From Microvelia longipes (Eukaryota > Arthropoda > Insecta > Hemiptera > Veliidae): a stretch of 64,000 nucleotides of DNA. Shown in pieces: positions 1 to 11,989 of this stretch; within the stretch, counting starts at the first letter, position 1; the number at the start of each line of letters is the position of its first letter. The notes beneath the pieces are model-generated. The model made no database searches, had not been told where the DNA came from, and saw nothing but the letters and a program-made list of their open reading frames with translations. The stretch spans positions 12,691,482 to 12,755,481 of the forward strand of contig JACMZG010001908.1 in assembly GCA_018340805.1 (NCBI GenBank), given 5' to 3'. The translations under genes were made by a program, and so were the position numbers.

Positions 1-460
1 CATTAAATATGTATGTATGTCAAATCGTTAAGAGAAAATAGTGATCAATATTTAGTAAAATTGGATATTTAGTTTCTGTATGCATGTTTAATAAACATGG
101 ATATAAGTATGGTTGGATGAACACTTAGCTGGGAAACAGTACAGGCAAAACAGTTCGACAAAATTAGATGTAACGTTGCACAAGAAAGTCTTATGAGAAG
201 AATAACAGAATAAATTTTAGGTAAAATCCAACCTAGCGTATTAATACAGTCAATAATATTATTAAAAATATTAAGGCAAATTGTTTTCTAAGAATATTAT
301 CAAGTGCGGAGTCTAACAAGGCTTATTATTAATAATAAGCTCCTTTTGCCCTTATTTGGAGCCAACAACTTCCTCAGCAGTTGGAATCTAACAAATAAAT
401 AATGTTTATGTGGGGGGAGGGTAAGACTGAAAGACTAAGCCAAAGTAAGTAAAAGTAATG
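1..460. other. AT-rich stretch, no feature recognised
   Basis: No coding region, RNA gene or clear repeat is visible. The sequence is AT-rich up to the tandem array that follows. Confidence 0.5.
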
Positions 461-890
461 CCTAGTAAGTAAGTGCTTGTTTTTCCTAGTAAGTAAGTGC
501 TTGTTTTGCCTAGTAAGTAAGTGCTTGTTTTGCCTAGTAAGTAAGTGCTTGTTTTCCTAGTAAGTAAGTGCTTTTTGCCTAGTAAGTAAGTGCTTGTTTT
601 GCCTAGTAAGTAAGTGCTTGTTTTCCTAGTAAGTAAGTGCTGCCTAGTAAGTAAGTGCTTGTTTTGCCTAGTAAGTAAGTGCTTGTTTTTCCTAGTAAGT
701 AAGTGCTTGTTTTGCCTAGTAAGTAAGTGCTTGTTTTTCCTAGTAAGTAAGTGCTTGTTTTGCCTAGTAAGTAAGTGCTTGTTGCCTAGTAAGTAAGTGC
801 TTGTTTGTCTAGTAAGTAAGTGCTTGTTTTTCCTAGTAAGTAAGTGCTTGTTTTGCCTGGTAATTAAGTGCTTGTTTTGCCTAGTAAGTT
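461..890. repeat. Tandem array, ~24-bp unit
   Basis: About 18 head-to-tail copies of a unit reading roughly CCTAGTAAGTAAGTGCTTG plus a short T run. Copies differ mainly by one or two bases in the T run, with shorter units near 575 and 640. Open frames across it on both strands are products of the repeat and show no protein-family features. Confidence 0.95.
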
Positions 891-2050
891 CGGGCCTTGA
901 TTTTGTGTTTAAAAAAACATTAAATAAAATATTTAATAATAATAAAATCAATTTATTAAAAAAATGTTATAAAAATAAATAAAAAATAATACTTAATAAT
1001 AATAAATAAAATAAATAATAACAAATAAAATATTTATTAATAAAATTAATTTATTAAAAAAAATGTTAAAAAATAATACTTCATTAAATAAATAAAATAT
1101 TTAATAACAACAAATAAAGTATTTATTAATACTAAATAAGTTAAAATACCAAATAGGTTAATTTAGATTTAGAAACTATAAACTTATTATAGATTGCTTC
1201 TTTTATTATTGTAGATAACAAAGCAGGCAAGTTTAAAATATTAATTGGTAATAACCGAACTCCATCCCAACGGTCCTAATGTTATTGTTGTGTTTCATAA
1301 AATCATTTCTTTCTTTCTTTTTGTCTAGACCTGAACCATATTAGTGGCAAGCACCTAACATTTTGACCTCGTTTTAATAACAGAGAAGCTTGGATCTATA
1401 CATGACAAACTCTTTTCAATAATTATTATAAGGGACTGACTCTAATTTATATTCATCCTAGCATAATTATTCTTCATAAGAAAATATTGCTAATTGCAAC
1501 AAATTTTAGTCAAAATAAATTCAGATTTATTCTATAAAGAAAATCAATATCTTAATTGAAGAAGAAAATAAATGCTTCTGAGAGGAAAGTTAAGAGAGTA
1601 ATTTTGAAATAGTATTGTTTGCAATTTTGTATTAAGTAATTTTCATTCCGAGGACGTATAGAACATCTAGAGAATCATAAAGGCTTGAAATGGTTAGGCT
1701 TTAATTTTCATCTTAGACAAACATCTAAATTCCGTGTTATTGTTAAAACCAACTTTAAAAACATGTTTGGGGGCCGAAAACTGCGTTATTATAGAGTTGA
1801 CAAGAGGAACAAGGGAATGAAAAAGATGTTATGGGGGCGGTAAGAATGGAGGGGGGCATTAGGGATGGAACAGTAATTAAACAGCGTCTGTAGAAATTTT
1901 CATTTTCTACCCTGCAGCATTTTATTCAGTCATTAGGAAAACTTTTCGACTGAGTAAAGAGATGGAAAAACTAAATACAGAAACCGGAAAATCTATTATG
2001 GTTACTGCTTGTGTAATATCTCTTAATATTATATATGTTGATTATTAGTT
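891..2050. other. AT-rich stretch with AATAAAT-type low complexity
   Basis: From 900 to about 1140 the sequence is a degenerate mix of AATAAATAAA-like words. The rest is AT-rich DNA without recognisable coding or repeat structure. Confidence 0.5.
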
Positions 2051-2054
2051 TAAA

Positions 2055-2640
2055 ATTAAACCAATGCTTCGAAGATCCAGTCCCGAAATGGATCTTTAAC
2101 TGAACCTAATAAGCTTTTGAACACAAACCTATTATCAGGGGGTCATCTAAATGAGTCTTGAAATGGGTCTCTAACTTGACCTGATGAGCTTGATAATACT
2201 AACCTATTATTAAGGAGTCACCTAAATGAGTCTCGAAATGTAGGTGGTCATGTAAATGAGTCCTGAAATGGGTCCCTAACTGAATCTGATAAGCTGAACA
2301 TAATAAGTGAAAATGAAATGAAATGCCTGTTTTAGGGCCTTTCAGCCCATCAGAGTATTAATCCTGCGGGAACCCACCTCAGGTGGTATGCATCTACTAT
2401 CTTCTAAGAATTAATTAGAATTAAAGTTGGCGAAATATTTTAAATACAAATACTGCGGGGGCTGCGAACCCCGGACCTCCGGTGCCGAAATTGAGTGCAT
2501 ATACGATCACGGCCACGGAGGCAGATCCTCTCTCTTAGTAGGAGGTCATCTAAATGATTTTCTAACTGGACCTGATAAGCTTTATAATACTGAACTCTTA
2601 GTACGGGGTTATCGAAATGAGTCTCAAAGAGGATCATAAT
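2055..2640. repeat. Degenerate ~70-bp tandem repeat, interrupted by a SINE
   Basis: A diverged unit containing 'AAATGAGTCTCGAAATGGG' and 'CTGATAAGCTT' recurs near 2090, 2150, 2225, 2255 and 2560-2630. A SINE on the minus strand splits the array between about 2315 and 2522. The copies are old and differ by substitutions and deletions. Confidence 0.7.
2315..2522 (-). mobile_element. tRNA-headed SINE, minus strand, degenerate copy
   Basis: Read on the minus strand it begins GCCTCCGTGGCC (compare the A box) and continues to GGGGTTCGCAGCC (B box). The body contains CGCCAACTTTA and ends with a GGGCTGAAAGGCC-like segment before an A/T-rich tail. The same order of words occurs in the better copies at 26676 and 46261, so this is the same SINE family. 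It is more diverged and has lost part of the A-box region. Confidence 0.8.
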
Positions 2641-3315
2641 ACTCGTCCTAATATGCCTAAAAATTACTATTGCTATCTAAATGAGCTAATAATAGAAATA
2701 TTCTGTAACAAGAGTTTAAACGTCTTCAAGAAAAATTAGTCATAAATATCCACGAAATGTCATTTAAATCTAAAGAACCCAATGCAATAATCTAAATGTG
2801 CCTCTCAAATACATAAATCAATCTCTAATGACGTCATTCTCCACAAAGTAAACTAAACACAAAAAACACGTGGACATCCTGGAAAACTTTAAACCCCTTA
2901 GTTACAAAAAAGGTATTGTAAACCGAAAAAACTCATCTACAATTCAAATCTCTCTGTCAATCACAACACTGGCAAATTTCTCTCCAGTGTTGCCTCTTTT
3001 TTTCAACTAAACTCCGACAGAAAAAAGTTTCTAAAATAAATAAATAAAACTGATACAAAACTGATCCTTTAACAAAAAGGCAATGTCTGATGAAATTAAA
3101 AAGTCAAATCCTGTTTGAAATTTTGTTAAAAAAAATCAATATTTGTTGCTCTGTAAAAACTTTAGAAACCTTTTTAGACTTAATTAATTACAAGTTGAAA
3201 TAATAAAAATTATAAATTAATAAATAATTTGTAAAAGATTCCATAAAATAAATACATAAAATTCATAACGTTTGAAGTTATTACAATTAGTCCACAATGT
3301 GACCATCCGATCTAT
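2641..3315. other. AT-rich stretch, no feature recognised
   Basis: No gene, RNA or clear repeat is visible. Confidence 0.5.
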
Positions 3316-3317
3316 TT

Positions 3318-3480
3318 AGCATGCTAGTTAGTTAGTTAGCATGATGCTTAGTTAATTAGTTAGCATGCTTGTAACTTAGTTAGCATGCTTGTTAGTTAGT
3401 TAGCATACTTGTTAGTTAGTTAGCATGCTAGTTAGTTAGTTAGCATGCTTGTCAGTTCGTTAGTTAGCATGCTAGATAGT
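3318..3480. repeat. Tandem array of GTTAGTTAGTTAGCATGCTT-like units
   Basis: About seven copies of a 20-24-bp unit containing GTTAGTTAGCATGCT. The GTTA count varies and there are a few substitutions. The array abuts the TIR element to its right. Confidence 0.9.
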
Positions 3481-3502
3481 ATTTAGTGCAATATATAACA
3501 TA

Positions 3503-4147
3503 CAGGGTGAACCAAAAGTCTTTCCCCTCTTAATTTTTAACTTAGGAGATTTCTAAGTTCCCTCTCAAGGTAAAACTTAAGAGATTTCTATTACGTATGG
3601 TGATGTTTATATTTTTTTTTTGCATTGACCATTAAGGAAAAGCACCCCAATGGTGTCCTATAACACCTAACTTTGAAATTTCAAATTGAACCCTATATTT
3701 TTGATTGCTAATTACGATTCCAATATAATACCATTTTGCTCTTGCATTTTTTATCAATAATAATTTACCACGAGGTTCTGTGGCCTTATACATCTGTTAA
3801 TAGGCCACAAATTAGATAAAAAAATTAATTATTAGCGATTTATGTTCTTTTAGTATTTTCTTCATAAACTAATTAAATTAGCGTCCTATTATAGTTTTAC
3901 CCTTTTCATAAGGGAAAACAATTAGTGATAATAAAGTTCAATGAGAAAAATATTCAAAATATGCAATAAAAATAAAGTCCAATTTAACATTTTAAAGTTA
4001 TAGGTTGTGTTAAAGTTATTAAGGCGCAAGGCTCTGATAGTCAATGCATAAAATAAACTTTATCATACATAATGGAGGTCCCTTAAGTTTTAAAAATTGA
4101 TCATATACGGTTTAAAAATTAAGAGTGGAAACAGTTGGCTCACCCTT
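3503..4147. mobile_element. TIR element starting CAGGGTGA, non-autonomous
   Basis: The left end CAGGGTGAACCAAAAGTC, continuing to CTCTTAATTTTTAA, is matched in inverted orientation by the right end. A second inverted block lies deeper: GTATGGTGATGTTTAT with GCATTGACCATTA on the left pairs with the segment at about 4030-4075. TA precedes the left end. No transposase is encoded. The terminal CAGGGTG and a TA target suggest a Tc1/mariner-like class, but this is inferred only from the ends. Confidence 0.75.
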
Positions 4148-4459
4148 TAAGTTGTTAATGTATACCATCAAATATAAAAAACTATATGCTACTAAACAAA
4201 GAGATATTATTACTACGTTGGGCCTATCGGTTGAATTTTGAAATATTGAAAAAGTAACCTCTACACTTTTGATTATAAATATAACCAAATAAGCATTACA
4301 AAACTACAGTAAATTACGTAATAGAACGCTAATAATGCAAAATAAGGCGAAAAAAGTTGCAAAAAACCGACCAGTTATGTAATTTCTTTAATACACCTTA
4401 GGAGGAGGTATCAATGAGGTTACACAGCCCTTGAGAACATTGAAAAATTTAAAGTCAGT

Positions 4460-4461
<2 letters not shown>
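4148..4461. other. AT-rich stretch, no feature recognised
   Basis: No gene or repeat is recognised between the TIR element and the TA array. Confidence 0.5.
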
Positions 4462-4536
<75 letters not shown>

Positions 4537-4540
4537 ATAT
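4462..4540. repeat. (TA)n microsatellite
   Basis: About 80 bp of nearly pure alternating TA with two AA/TT phase breaks. Confidence 0.95.
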
Positions 4541-6605
4541 ATAAATATTACGTCCGATTTTATATAAATCATAAATAGATACATATAATACCCGCATTTA
4601 TAAAATATAATTTTTAATCAATTTTTTAAAAATCATTAATTTTAATCTGATAAATATACTTTTTAGTTAGGAAATGGAAGTTCATTGTAATGGGAGAAGA
4701 TAGAGCCGAAGGCATCCATGACAGCTTCATTAGGCAATAAAACTTCCTCAGGGGCAAACCATTGGGCTAAATATTCAAAGGGGCTAATTATATAAACTCA
4801 CATCGGAAGCCACAGATATATACTCATTATGCGGCCTTTGATTTAAAAGAAGAGAGAAAAAGCATATGCCATGTATGATACCCATTTTACGCTATTCTAT
4901 TCAGAGAGCAAACTGTTGAGAGGAAAACGATAATTTGAATTTCAATTTGAATAATACACACACAACTTAAACTAAGCACACATACACTCAAACCTCAAAT
5001 GAGTCCACAAACACATTTTAGTATGTAGTACATTATTTTAACTTCCTTTCTCTCTTCATACAGTGGAAATAAAGGAATTAATATAAAATCAAAATAAAAG
5101 AAAAACGTATAGGACATTTTTATTTTTTTTATACTTTTATTTCAAATGTAAATTGACAGTTATAAAAAGACAAAGTCCATAACACGTTTCGAAACGGATT
5201 TTATAAGAGAGCCGTTTGGAAATAACTATTTCTAGATATAGCCGCTAGAGGAAGGACTTTATCTCAATATTATAACATTAGAATAAATATATCTGTAGAA
5301 TTTAAATAAGGACTAGGAAAAGTCTGATTTTATAGAGGAGGATCCGATATGGAAAAATGTTACTTAGTGAATTTTACTCACGTGTCGGCTTTCCTACTTT
5401 ATACCTCCTCCGAGAGCCAATATAGCTTAAGGGAAATTTTTTCCCCCGAAAAAAATCATTACGATCGTTTGATTTACACCTCATTCGTGATCTGAATATC
5501 GAATATATAAACAGGAGAAGAAAAAAAAACATTTACGTTAAGCTACAAGAAAATGTTAAAAAGAATTATGAAAAAAAGAGGCAAAAAGTGGCCGAAAAGG
5601 AGTGGAATGGAGTCAATTTTCTTGAAAAGGGATCCCAAGCAATGATGAGCTAAGGGAAGCTGAACTATGGTACCCGGAGGAATCGTTACGAAGGCAAATC
5701 CCCTCAGGACCAATAACCAAAGATGCGAGAGTCACTTTTTGTTTTCCTCCCTTTTTCCCAAACTCATCTTTGTTGAAGAAAACTTATGTGTTCTTCTAGA
5801 AGGGGAAAGGTATGTAATCTTGCCAAACGACGCTACCTTCTTGTTGTCACATTCGATACTTTAAATGAAGTGGAAAAATAACATTTTTATAAAGATAAGT
5901 AAAAGAAGAATAAATGCAAAGTTGTTTGCAGACTCGACTGTAATAATATTCAAGAAAAAAAAAACATGTTGTTCTGTCACATGTTTTCTTAACATGTAAA
6001 GAAAAAAATTACTAACATTTTTTTTTATAACATGAAAAATCATGGAAAAGAAAGGCAAGGTAAGAAAATGCGTTATAATTCATGTATCATAATTTAAGAA
6101 AAAAACAATTCTTAGAACGTACTGTTTTGTCACATACACTTACATTTCTTATACGTAAAAAAAAATTGAATAAAAAATTGTTTTTTACTTCAGCTAAAAA
6201 CGTAGAGGAAAATACGGAATTATTTGAATGTGTGTGTGTGTGAAAAATTATGAAGTTAAAACAACAAAAGCCAAGATATTTCTTTAATAAAGAGTCGATC
6301 AGTTGGTATCATTTTTGGAAAATCAATTTAACTTATATAATTGTACATATCTGTGCATTTAAACAATATTATTCGAAAAAGAGTCAGGCCAAAATCCACA
6401 GCGATTCGACTTCCTATTCTTTCTAAACTAAATAGTGTGTGTGTCTGTGTCAATGAAAATTAAGTTTATAGTATTGTTAAAAAACATATAATATTATAGG
6501 AAATAGTCTCATAAATATAATATGAAATTAAATGTATTAAAGTACAGAAATCAAACGCATTAATGAAATATTTTTATCTGCTCACGGCAGGAAAATGAAG
6601 CATTA
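4541..6605. other. AT-rich stretch, no feature recognised
   Basis: About 2 kb without recognisable coding. Two short open frames (65 codons at 5667 and 5861) show no family motifs or codon structure. Short poly-A/poly-T runs and a GTGTGTGTGTG tract near 6230 occur. Confidence 0.5.
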
Positions 6606-6735
6606 CTGAACTAATTTTAGGCGAGAAAGTAGCATTTCCCAGATCGGCTGGTAATTAGTCAGGAATGACTGCACTTTACCTGCCTAGGCCGGAAAGTAGC
6701 ATTTCCCAGCCGTCCCGGCCTATGCTGGTAAAGAA
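6606..6735. repeat. Duplicated GC-richer segment with AAAGTAGCATTTCCCAG
   Basis: The words GGC..GAAAGTAGCATTTCCCAG occur at about 6627 and again at 6692. CCTGCCTAGGCCGG lies between them and CCCGGCCTATGCTGG after them. It resembles a short GC-rich hairpin module in AT-rich DNA. Confidence 0.55.
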
Positions 6736-7195
6736 AGTTAAAAGATAATTTTTGTAAACATGATTAGTTAATAATAAAAAGCCAATTGAATTTATTTAAT
6801 AATTTATACAATGAATAATTACATTATTTAACTAATTAAAATAAAACAATTTGTAATGTAATTTTTTAATTAGAAATAAATTTTATTGATTACATTAACA
6901 TAATCGAACTTACCCCGCCGGATCTTTTGGAAATAGCTACAAATACCAAAGAGAGCCTACTACTCGTCAAATCAGGAAGTAGGTATCTCAAAGCATATGA
7001 AGTGTTCAAAGAATGGTGCTGAGAAAAAAAAAGTGAAGAATGTAAGTGAAACGTTGTGTTACCGTACTTAAAAGAACTGTCAAACACAAAATCGAGCGCT
7101 ACTCTGTGGTCAAATTTCTCGATGATAAGATCTGTATTATCAGTCAAAGAAAATGTAAATATAAAACATTATACAAACGGAATAAGTTTGTCAAG
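6736..7195. other. AT-rich stretch, no feature recognised
   Basis: Three short open frames overlap on both strands around 6890-7370. None shows a protein-family pattern and they exclude one another, so none is called a gene. Confidence 0.5.
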
Positions 7196-7440
7196 AATGC
7201 TAGTTGTGATTTATTACTGTTCACAGATAAAATATTGTGTGGAACGAGGCAGGAAAGGAAACATTACTGACTCGTATATTTGCCTTGTCAGTCAAATTAT
7301 ATATTACCTTCCTCGGCTTCGCCTCGTCAGTCAAAATGAAAATTACTTTTTTCTGCAGGTAATTTAGACAGCACACCCTCGCCCTCGGCTTTTTTAAACG
7401 CGGCTCCTTTCCTGTAATCTAACTAGCCCTGTATTAGAAC
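7196..7440. repeat. GC-rich hairpin module related to the 39.5-kb element
   Basis: Contains CCTCGGCTTCGCCTCGTC, CTGCAGGTAATT and CACCCTCGCCCTCGGC. The same words, reverse-complemented and in a tandem layout, make up the element at 39456-39787. It is probably a diverged copy of the same dispersed family. Confidence 0.6.
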
Positions 7441-8500
7441 GCGTCTGCAAGAGCGGTTACATAAATAGGGATAGACACATCAGAACAGAATAAGAACATT
7501 CAAGCGTGTATACTATCACAAGGTAAAGTAAGGCCAAAGTCCAACACGTTTGGGCTTTTTGGCCAATTGGAAAATGACTAAAAAATGAAGTTTAAAGAAA
7601 AAAAATACCATAATATCCAAACAATACATTAATTATTCATTTCCAGCTTTCTTACCTGAAACAAAAAATAAAATATTTATTTGCTAGTTTCAAAAATTAA
7701 ACTTTAAAGTTGTAAACTTAAATATAGTCACATCAAGGTCAAACATTATCATAGTAAAATTCAACCAAAATACTATCACAAGTGATAGAAGTCATTAATG
7801 AGATTATAGTCATTAATGACAGCCTAATTGGAAGTATAAATAAAAGAGTTAATATGCACACATAAATACAGAATGATAAAAATACAATTTTACTTGAGAC
7901 GAATTTAACGAAAATTATATTATTATAAAAAAAATATTGTGTTTCCACACAAAAAAATTGGGTAACATATTCTTGCTTAAAATGTACTATCCATTAAAAA
8001 AATATTGGATAATGTTACATATGAATAAAAGTAGGAAGGCCACATTTTATGCCATTAGAAAGCTTTCTCGTCCTTATGGGAAAAGGAAGCAAAATTCTTA
8101 AACAGGATTTTAAAAAAAATGGAAGGTGAGTCTAACACTTTTATATTGAGTAAACCACTTAGAGCCTAGAGAGGCGGAGGTTCCATTTGGCGTTACATTT
8201 TGTGGAGGCTTGATATTTGGGTGTGGATGTTTTCCTTTTTTGACTTAAAAAACTTTTCACTGGAAACATAGCACTACTTACGATGCAAAGTAAACAAAAC
8301 ATAGTTTCGGATAAACATTCACAGTAATGTTATTTATATTTAGTTAATAGGTTTCTAAAATAACCCAGGTTTGATTAAACTCAGTGAATTTCTAAAACAT
8401 TTAAAATTGCGAATACGTAGTTCGCAAAAGAACAAGTTTTATTAAACAACTCACACAAACAGTGTGAATAAGTGTTTTAACTAATAATTCTCTAATGAAA
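7441..8500. other. AT-rich stretch, no feature recognised
   Basis: No gene or clear repeat is visible. The 69-codon minus-strand open frame at 7739 has no recognisable features. Confidence 0.5.
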
Positions 8501-8501
<1 letters not shown>

Positions 8502-8552
<51 letters not shown>

Positions 8553-8554
8553 AT
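8502..8554. repeat. (TA)n microsatellite
   Basis: Nearly pure TA run adjoining the left arm of the large palindrome. Confidence 0.9.
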
Positions 8555-8875
8555 CTCATATATAAATCTCGAAAATTCCCAAGAGAAGACCTTCAAATTT
8601 TGGGTCTACGGGATTTCAGTATTAAACTCTGCAGTTCGCTTGTATATTTTAAAAATAAAACCTAATTCCATTTTATTTCAATGATTCTAGATTTTTTTCG
8701 TACGATAATAACTTTTTCTGTAGAGCGCTACACATCGTTGTAAAATATTTGTCATTATTTAAAAAAATCTATTGTAGAACGGGAGATGTATATAAGAGTT
8801 AAGTATTATAATGTGGAGGGTACAATATGCATAACAATTAACTTAAAAGAGTACTCTTCTTATAATGTATAATAC

Positions 8876-8908
<33 letters not shown>

Positions 8909-9063
8909 ATATATATATATATATAATATATATATATATACTATATATATAGCAAAAAAAACCGAAATATTTGTGGAATGTTTATTTTTATTTACTTTTT
9001 CTATATTCTTTCTGTAAATATATGTGTATATGTATATATGTATATATGTATGTATATAATATA

Positions 9064-9127
<64 letters not shown>

Positions 9128-9450
9128 TTATACATTATAAGAAGAGTACTCTTTTAAGTTAATTGTTATGCATATTGTACCCTCCACATTATAATACTTA
9201 ACTCTTATACATCTCCCGTTCTCCCGTTCTACAATAGATTTTTTTAAATAATGACAAATATTATACAACGATGTGTAGCGCTCTACAGAAAATGTTATGA
9301 TCGTACGAAAAAAATCTAGAAATCATTGAAATAAAATGGAATTAGGTTTTATTGTTTAAATATACAAGCGAACCTGCAGATTTTAATACTGAAATTTTAA
9401 CCGTAGACCCAAAATCAGAAGGTCTTCTCTCTAGGAAATTTTTCGGGATT
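8555..9450. repeat. Large palindrome: ~320-bp arms around a TA-rich core
   Basis: The left arm (about 8555-8875) reappears reverse-complemented at about 9121-9450. Landmarks are TGTAGAGCGCTACACATCG on the left with CGATGTGTAGCGCTCTACA on the right, and AAGAGTACTCTTCTTATAA with its complement. The arms differ by small indels, such as a duplicated CTCCCGTT on the right, and a few substitutions. The core (8876-9120) is mostly TA with a short non-TA segment. It may be a foldback element; no direct flanking repeat was identified. Confidence 0.85.
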
Positions 9451-9530
9451 TATATCAGAGGTTTTCTCTCATCAAGATGAAAACCCCTTGAAAGGCTTGC
9501 TTTGTAACTTATGAGTGAACTTTAGTGTAA

Positions 9531-9691
9531 CACACGGCTAAAATCAATTAACAGCATGAGAAAATAATGCCAAGGAGCCAATAAGGTTGGTTATTCCTGG
9601 ATGTTAAGCCACGCCCACCATCTCAAATCGGACCAACCTCATTGGTTCCTTAACACTATTTTGCAACGATGTCAACTGATTTTAGCCATGG
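9531..9691. mobile_element. Short MITE with CACACGGCTAAA termini
   Basis: The left end CACACGGCTAAAATCAATT pairs with the right end GTCAACTGATTTTAGCCATG. The interior has an inverted pair, CCAATAAGGTTGG and CCAACCTCATTGG. Two longer relatives with the same ends lie at 31016 and 53761, so this looks like an internally deleted copy. Confidence 0.75.
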
Positions 9692-9972
9692 AATCTATAA
9701 TCACCTAAGAGCACCGTGCTATAAAACTAAAATATACATAACTATTCCTCGACACATATGTACATTATAAAATTATTACAATAACCCCAAAATAAAGTTT
9801 CTCTAAAAATTACTTGCAAGGCTAGTTGCTAATGTTAACATATAAATAACATCCAAAAAATATTTTAGTTATAGTTGCTAACTGTTAACGTAAAAATAAT
9901 TAGGTGAACAAAGTGGTAATTTGTACCGCAAAAAATCAATGGCTACGCTTGTAAACTCATAACTGTTACAAT
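9692..9972. other. AT-rich spacer
   Basis: Nothing recognised between the MITE and the next TIR element. Confidence 0.5.
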
Positions 9973-9974
9973 TA

Positions 9975-10484
9975 GTACGTTCACACACACTCTAGATCCG
10001 CGGATCGTATAGGATACGTATACAATACGGTCAACTAACTTCACGGTTCTTGCAGCGTATTTGTTTAGTCGATCGAGTGATAACTAATCCCGCCAAACAT
10101 GGCGTCTTGTATAGTGAACCTTCACTTTTGGTTATAAGGAAGTTTAAAACAAAAAATATATTTAATTAAATTGTGATTTCTTTGCGTAATAATAAAGTTA
10201 CACTAAAAAAAATAATATTCCAAAAGTTATTTGATCAAAAATAGTTATATAGAAGTGAAATAAAGTGAAATAAAAGTTCGACGAGAAGGTTATCCGTTAA
10301 ATACGATCGTCTCTTAAGGTACACACACAAAAAGACAGCGTATCGGGGGATCCATTTAGATTCCATCTCCCTAGTTCTAGCGTATGCGATCGGATCCCCT
10401 CCGCATGGTTCATACAGCTTAAATTACCGTATTGAGAGATTGTACTCTATACGATACGCGGATCTAAAGTGTGTGTGAACGTAC
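9975..10484. mobile_element. 510-bp TIR element, GTACGTTCACACACACT termini
   Basis: About 40 bp at each end form an inverted repeat: GTACGTTCACACACACTCTA then GATCCGCGGATCGTATA on the left, mirrored by TATACGATACGCGGATC and GTGTGTGAACGTAC on the right. TA lies on both sides (9973-9974 and 10485-10486), consistent with a TA target duplication. It is too short and ORF-less to encode a transposase, so it is non-autonomous. Confidence 0.85.
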
Positions 10485-10486
10485 TA

Positions 10487-11325
10487 ATTTAAAAGAAACT
10501 TCGTAAAAATTGAGTTTATAACGCCAATTAGACATTTTTAAGGGGGGAAGAAATATTCTATAAAAAAATAGTTAATCCTTTTTAAAAGCGTTTTAATGTA
10601 AATAAAACATAAAACAAACATTTTTGACCAGCATCGGGAAGTAGATAGAAAATAAAGAGGAGTCCAGAGTTATCGGGGAAGGTGAAGAAGACTGGCAGGA
10701 GGAGAGCCCTCGACTCCAGCCACTGGATTCTCATCTCCCCCGGGTTATCTAAACATGTTTTTAACAAAAAGCTCTTATTTTTCAGCTTTTATCCTATTAG
10801 GTGCTATGTTGTTTTTTATATCCGCTAGTATTTTTATAACAAAAAAAACACCATTATTTTGTTCACGAGTAAATCTATAATAGAAGCTAGCGAGAGAGTT
10901 TCACAATTTTTTCGTATTTTTAATGGCACTTTGAAAAAACATTACGAAAGTTTTATTTTAAGCTCACTATGACAATAAACAAAATAAGAACATAAAAACC
11001 GAATATTGTAAGGGGTAAAGGACTCTCTTGTTCAAAACCGACAAAGAGAAAAAATTCACTTTTCTGTTGTGCATTTCTTAGATTTTCCGCACTTTTAATA
11101 GGTAAATATGAAAGTGTTTACTTTATCTTTCTAGGATCTTTAACCAGCAGGTAAAAAATTGTTTTCAATACGATGTAGGTATAATAAAAAACGTTTATAG
11201 CCCTCGATATAAAAAAATATTTTTTAGCTATGTTCTTTAGGCTCTAAAGTTAATATTTCGCAGCCGATATATGAAAAGGTTACTTTTTACTTCATAGGGA
11301 TTAAATATGGTTTTCTAAAATTAAA
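10487..11325. other. AT-rich stretch, no feature recognised
   Basis: No gene or repeat is recognised. The short minus-strand open frame near 10600 shows no family motifs. Confidence 0.5.
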
Positions 11326-11327
11326 AA

Positions 11328-11402
11328 CAAGAGGCCTTCAGCCTCTTTGCGGCTTCGGCCCTGGGGCCGCCTCCCTGTGGCTGCTCCGCGGCCACATGGT
11401 TG
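11328..11402. repeat. Cluster of small GC-rich hairpins
   Basis: Successive short inverted repeats: AGAGGC..GCCTCT, GGCTTCGGCC, GGCCCTGGGGCC and GTGGCTGC..GCGGCCAC, within about 75 bp. It is a GC island in AT-rich DNA. Function unknown. Confidence 0.7.
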
Positions 11403-11877
11403 TTGTACTTTGTCAGTTCGTCATATTACTGGTTTATATAAGTGTCGTACTGCCACGAAATAAGCGAATTTTCAAATGTATTAGAGAAAAAACTAAATTT
11501 TTTACAGGTCAATTAGTGGTATAATGCGTTGTTTACATATATATGTCAATTAATAAAACCAGAAATAATACTGATAATACAATGAAACTTCATATGTTTG
11601 TACAGCATACATAGTTTGCTTAAATGCTAAGCCCAATCTAAACACTGTATAAAGATTTGTGACTTTTTGAAATGTTTGTGGGGTCATTTTGTGGGTTAAT
11701 GACGTCACACATATTTTACAAACTATAGGGTTCGGGAAATTAAATAAGAACATTACAATAATTAAATTACGGCAACGTATGAATTTAAAATCTTGTATGC
11801 ACCTCGAGATTAAAATACTATTTTCTCTCGAAATGATTACCTTTCTTGGCTTGGACACAGGAGTCAATTGTTAACTT
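11403..11877. repeat. Probable old fragment of dispersed family A
   Basis: The segment GGGTTAATGACGTCACACA near 11693 and surrounding words match the middle of family A (compare 15210 and 23005). Similarity is otherwise faint. Overlapping open frames here are not supported as genes. Confidence 0.4.
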
Positions 11878-11975
11878 CCTCGGCTTTCTCTCGGGAGTTT
11901 AATAGATAAATCCAGGCTTCGCCACGGAAGTTAAATGCTTTGGTTTTCTTGGCTTTCACCTTAGCCACAAACCAC
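11878..11975. repeat. GC-richer dispersed module, shared with 45.42 kb
   Basis: CTCGGGAGTTTAA, GGCTTCGCC and AAATGCTTTGGTTTTCTTGG correspond to CCCGGCTTCGCTTCAGGAG and GAATGCTTTGGTTACCTCGG at 45427-45470. It is a second small dispersed family of unknown origin. Confidence 0.5.
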
Positions 11976-11989
11976 TGGTAAGGGAAATC

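Noticed and set aside
406..982. 181-codon minus-strand frame and plus-strand frames in the first array
   Set aside because: The peptides are pure tandem repeats of the 24-bp unit.
2055..2640. Possible hammerhead-like words (CTGATGAG at about 2180 and TCTCGAAATG at about 2230)
   Set aside because: No matching stem II or stem III could be found, most units read CTGATAAG or CCTAATAAG, and the spacing varies.
11328..11402. Organelle-derived GC cluster or insertion
   Set aside because: Only GC-rich short hairpins support it. No organelle gene sequence lies nearby, and similar modules are dispersed here.
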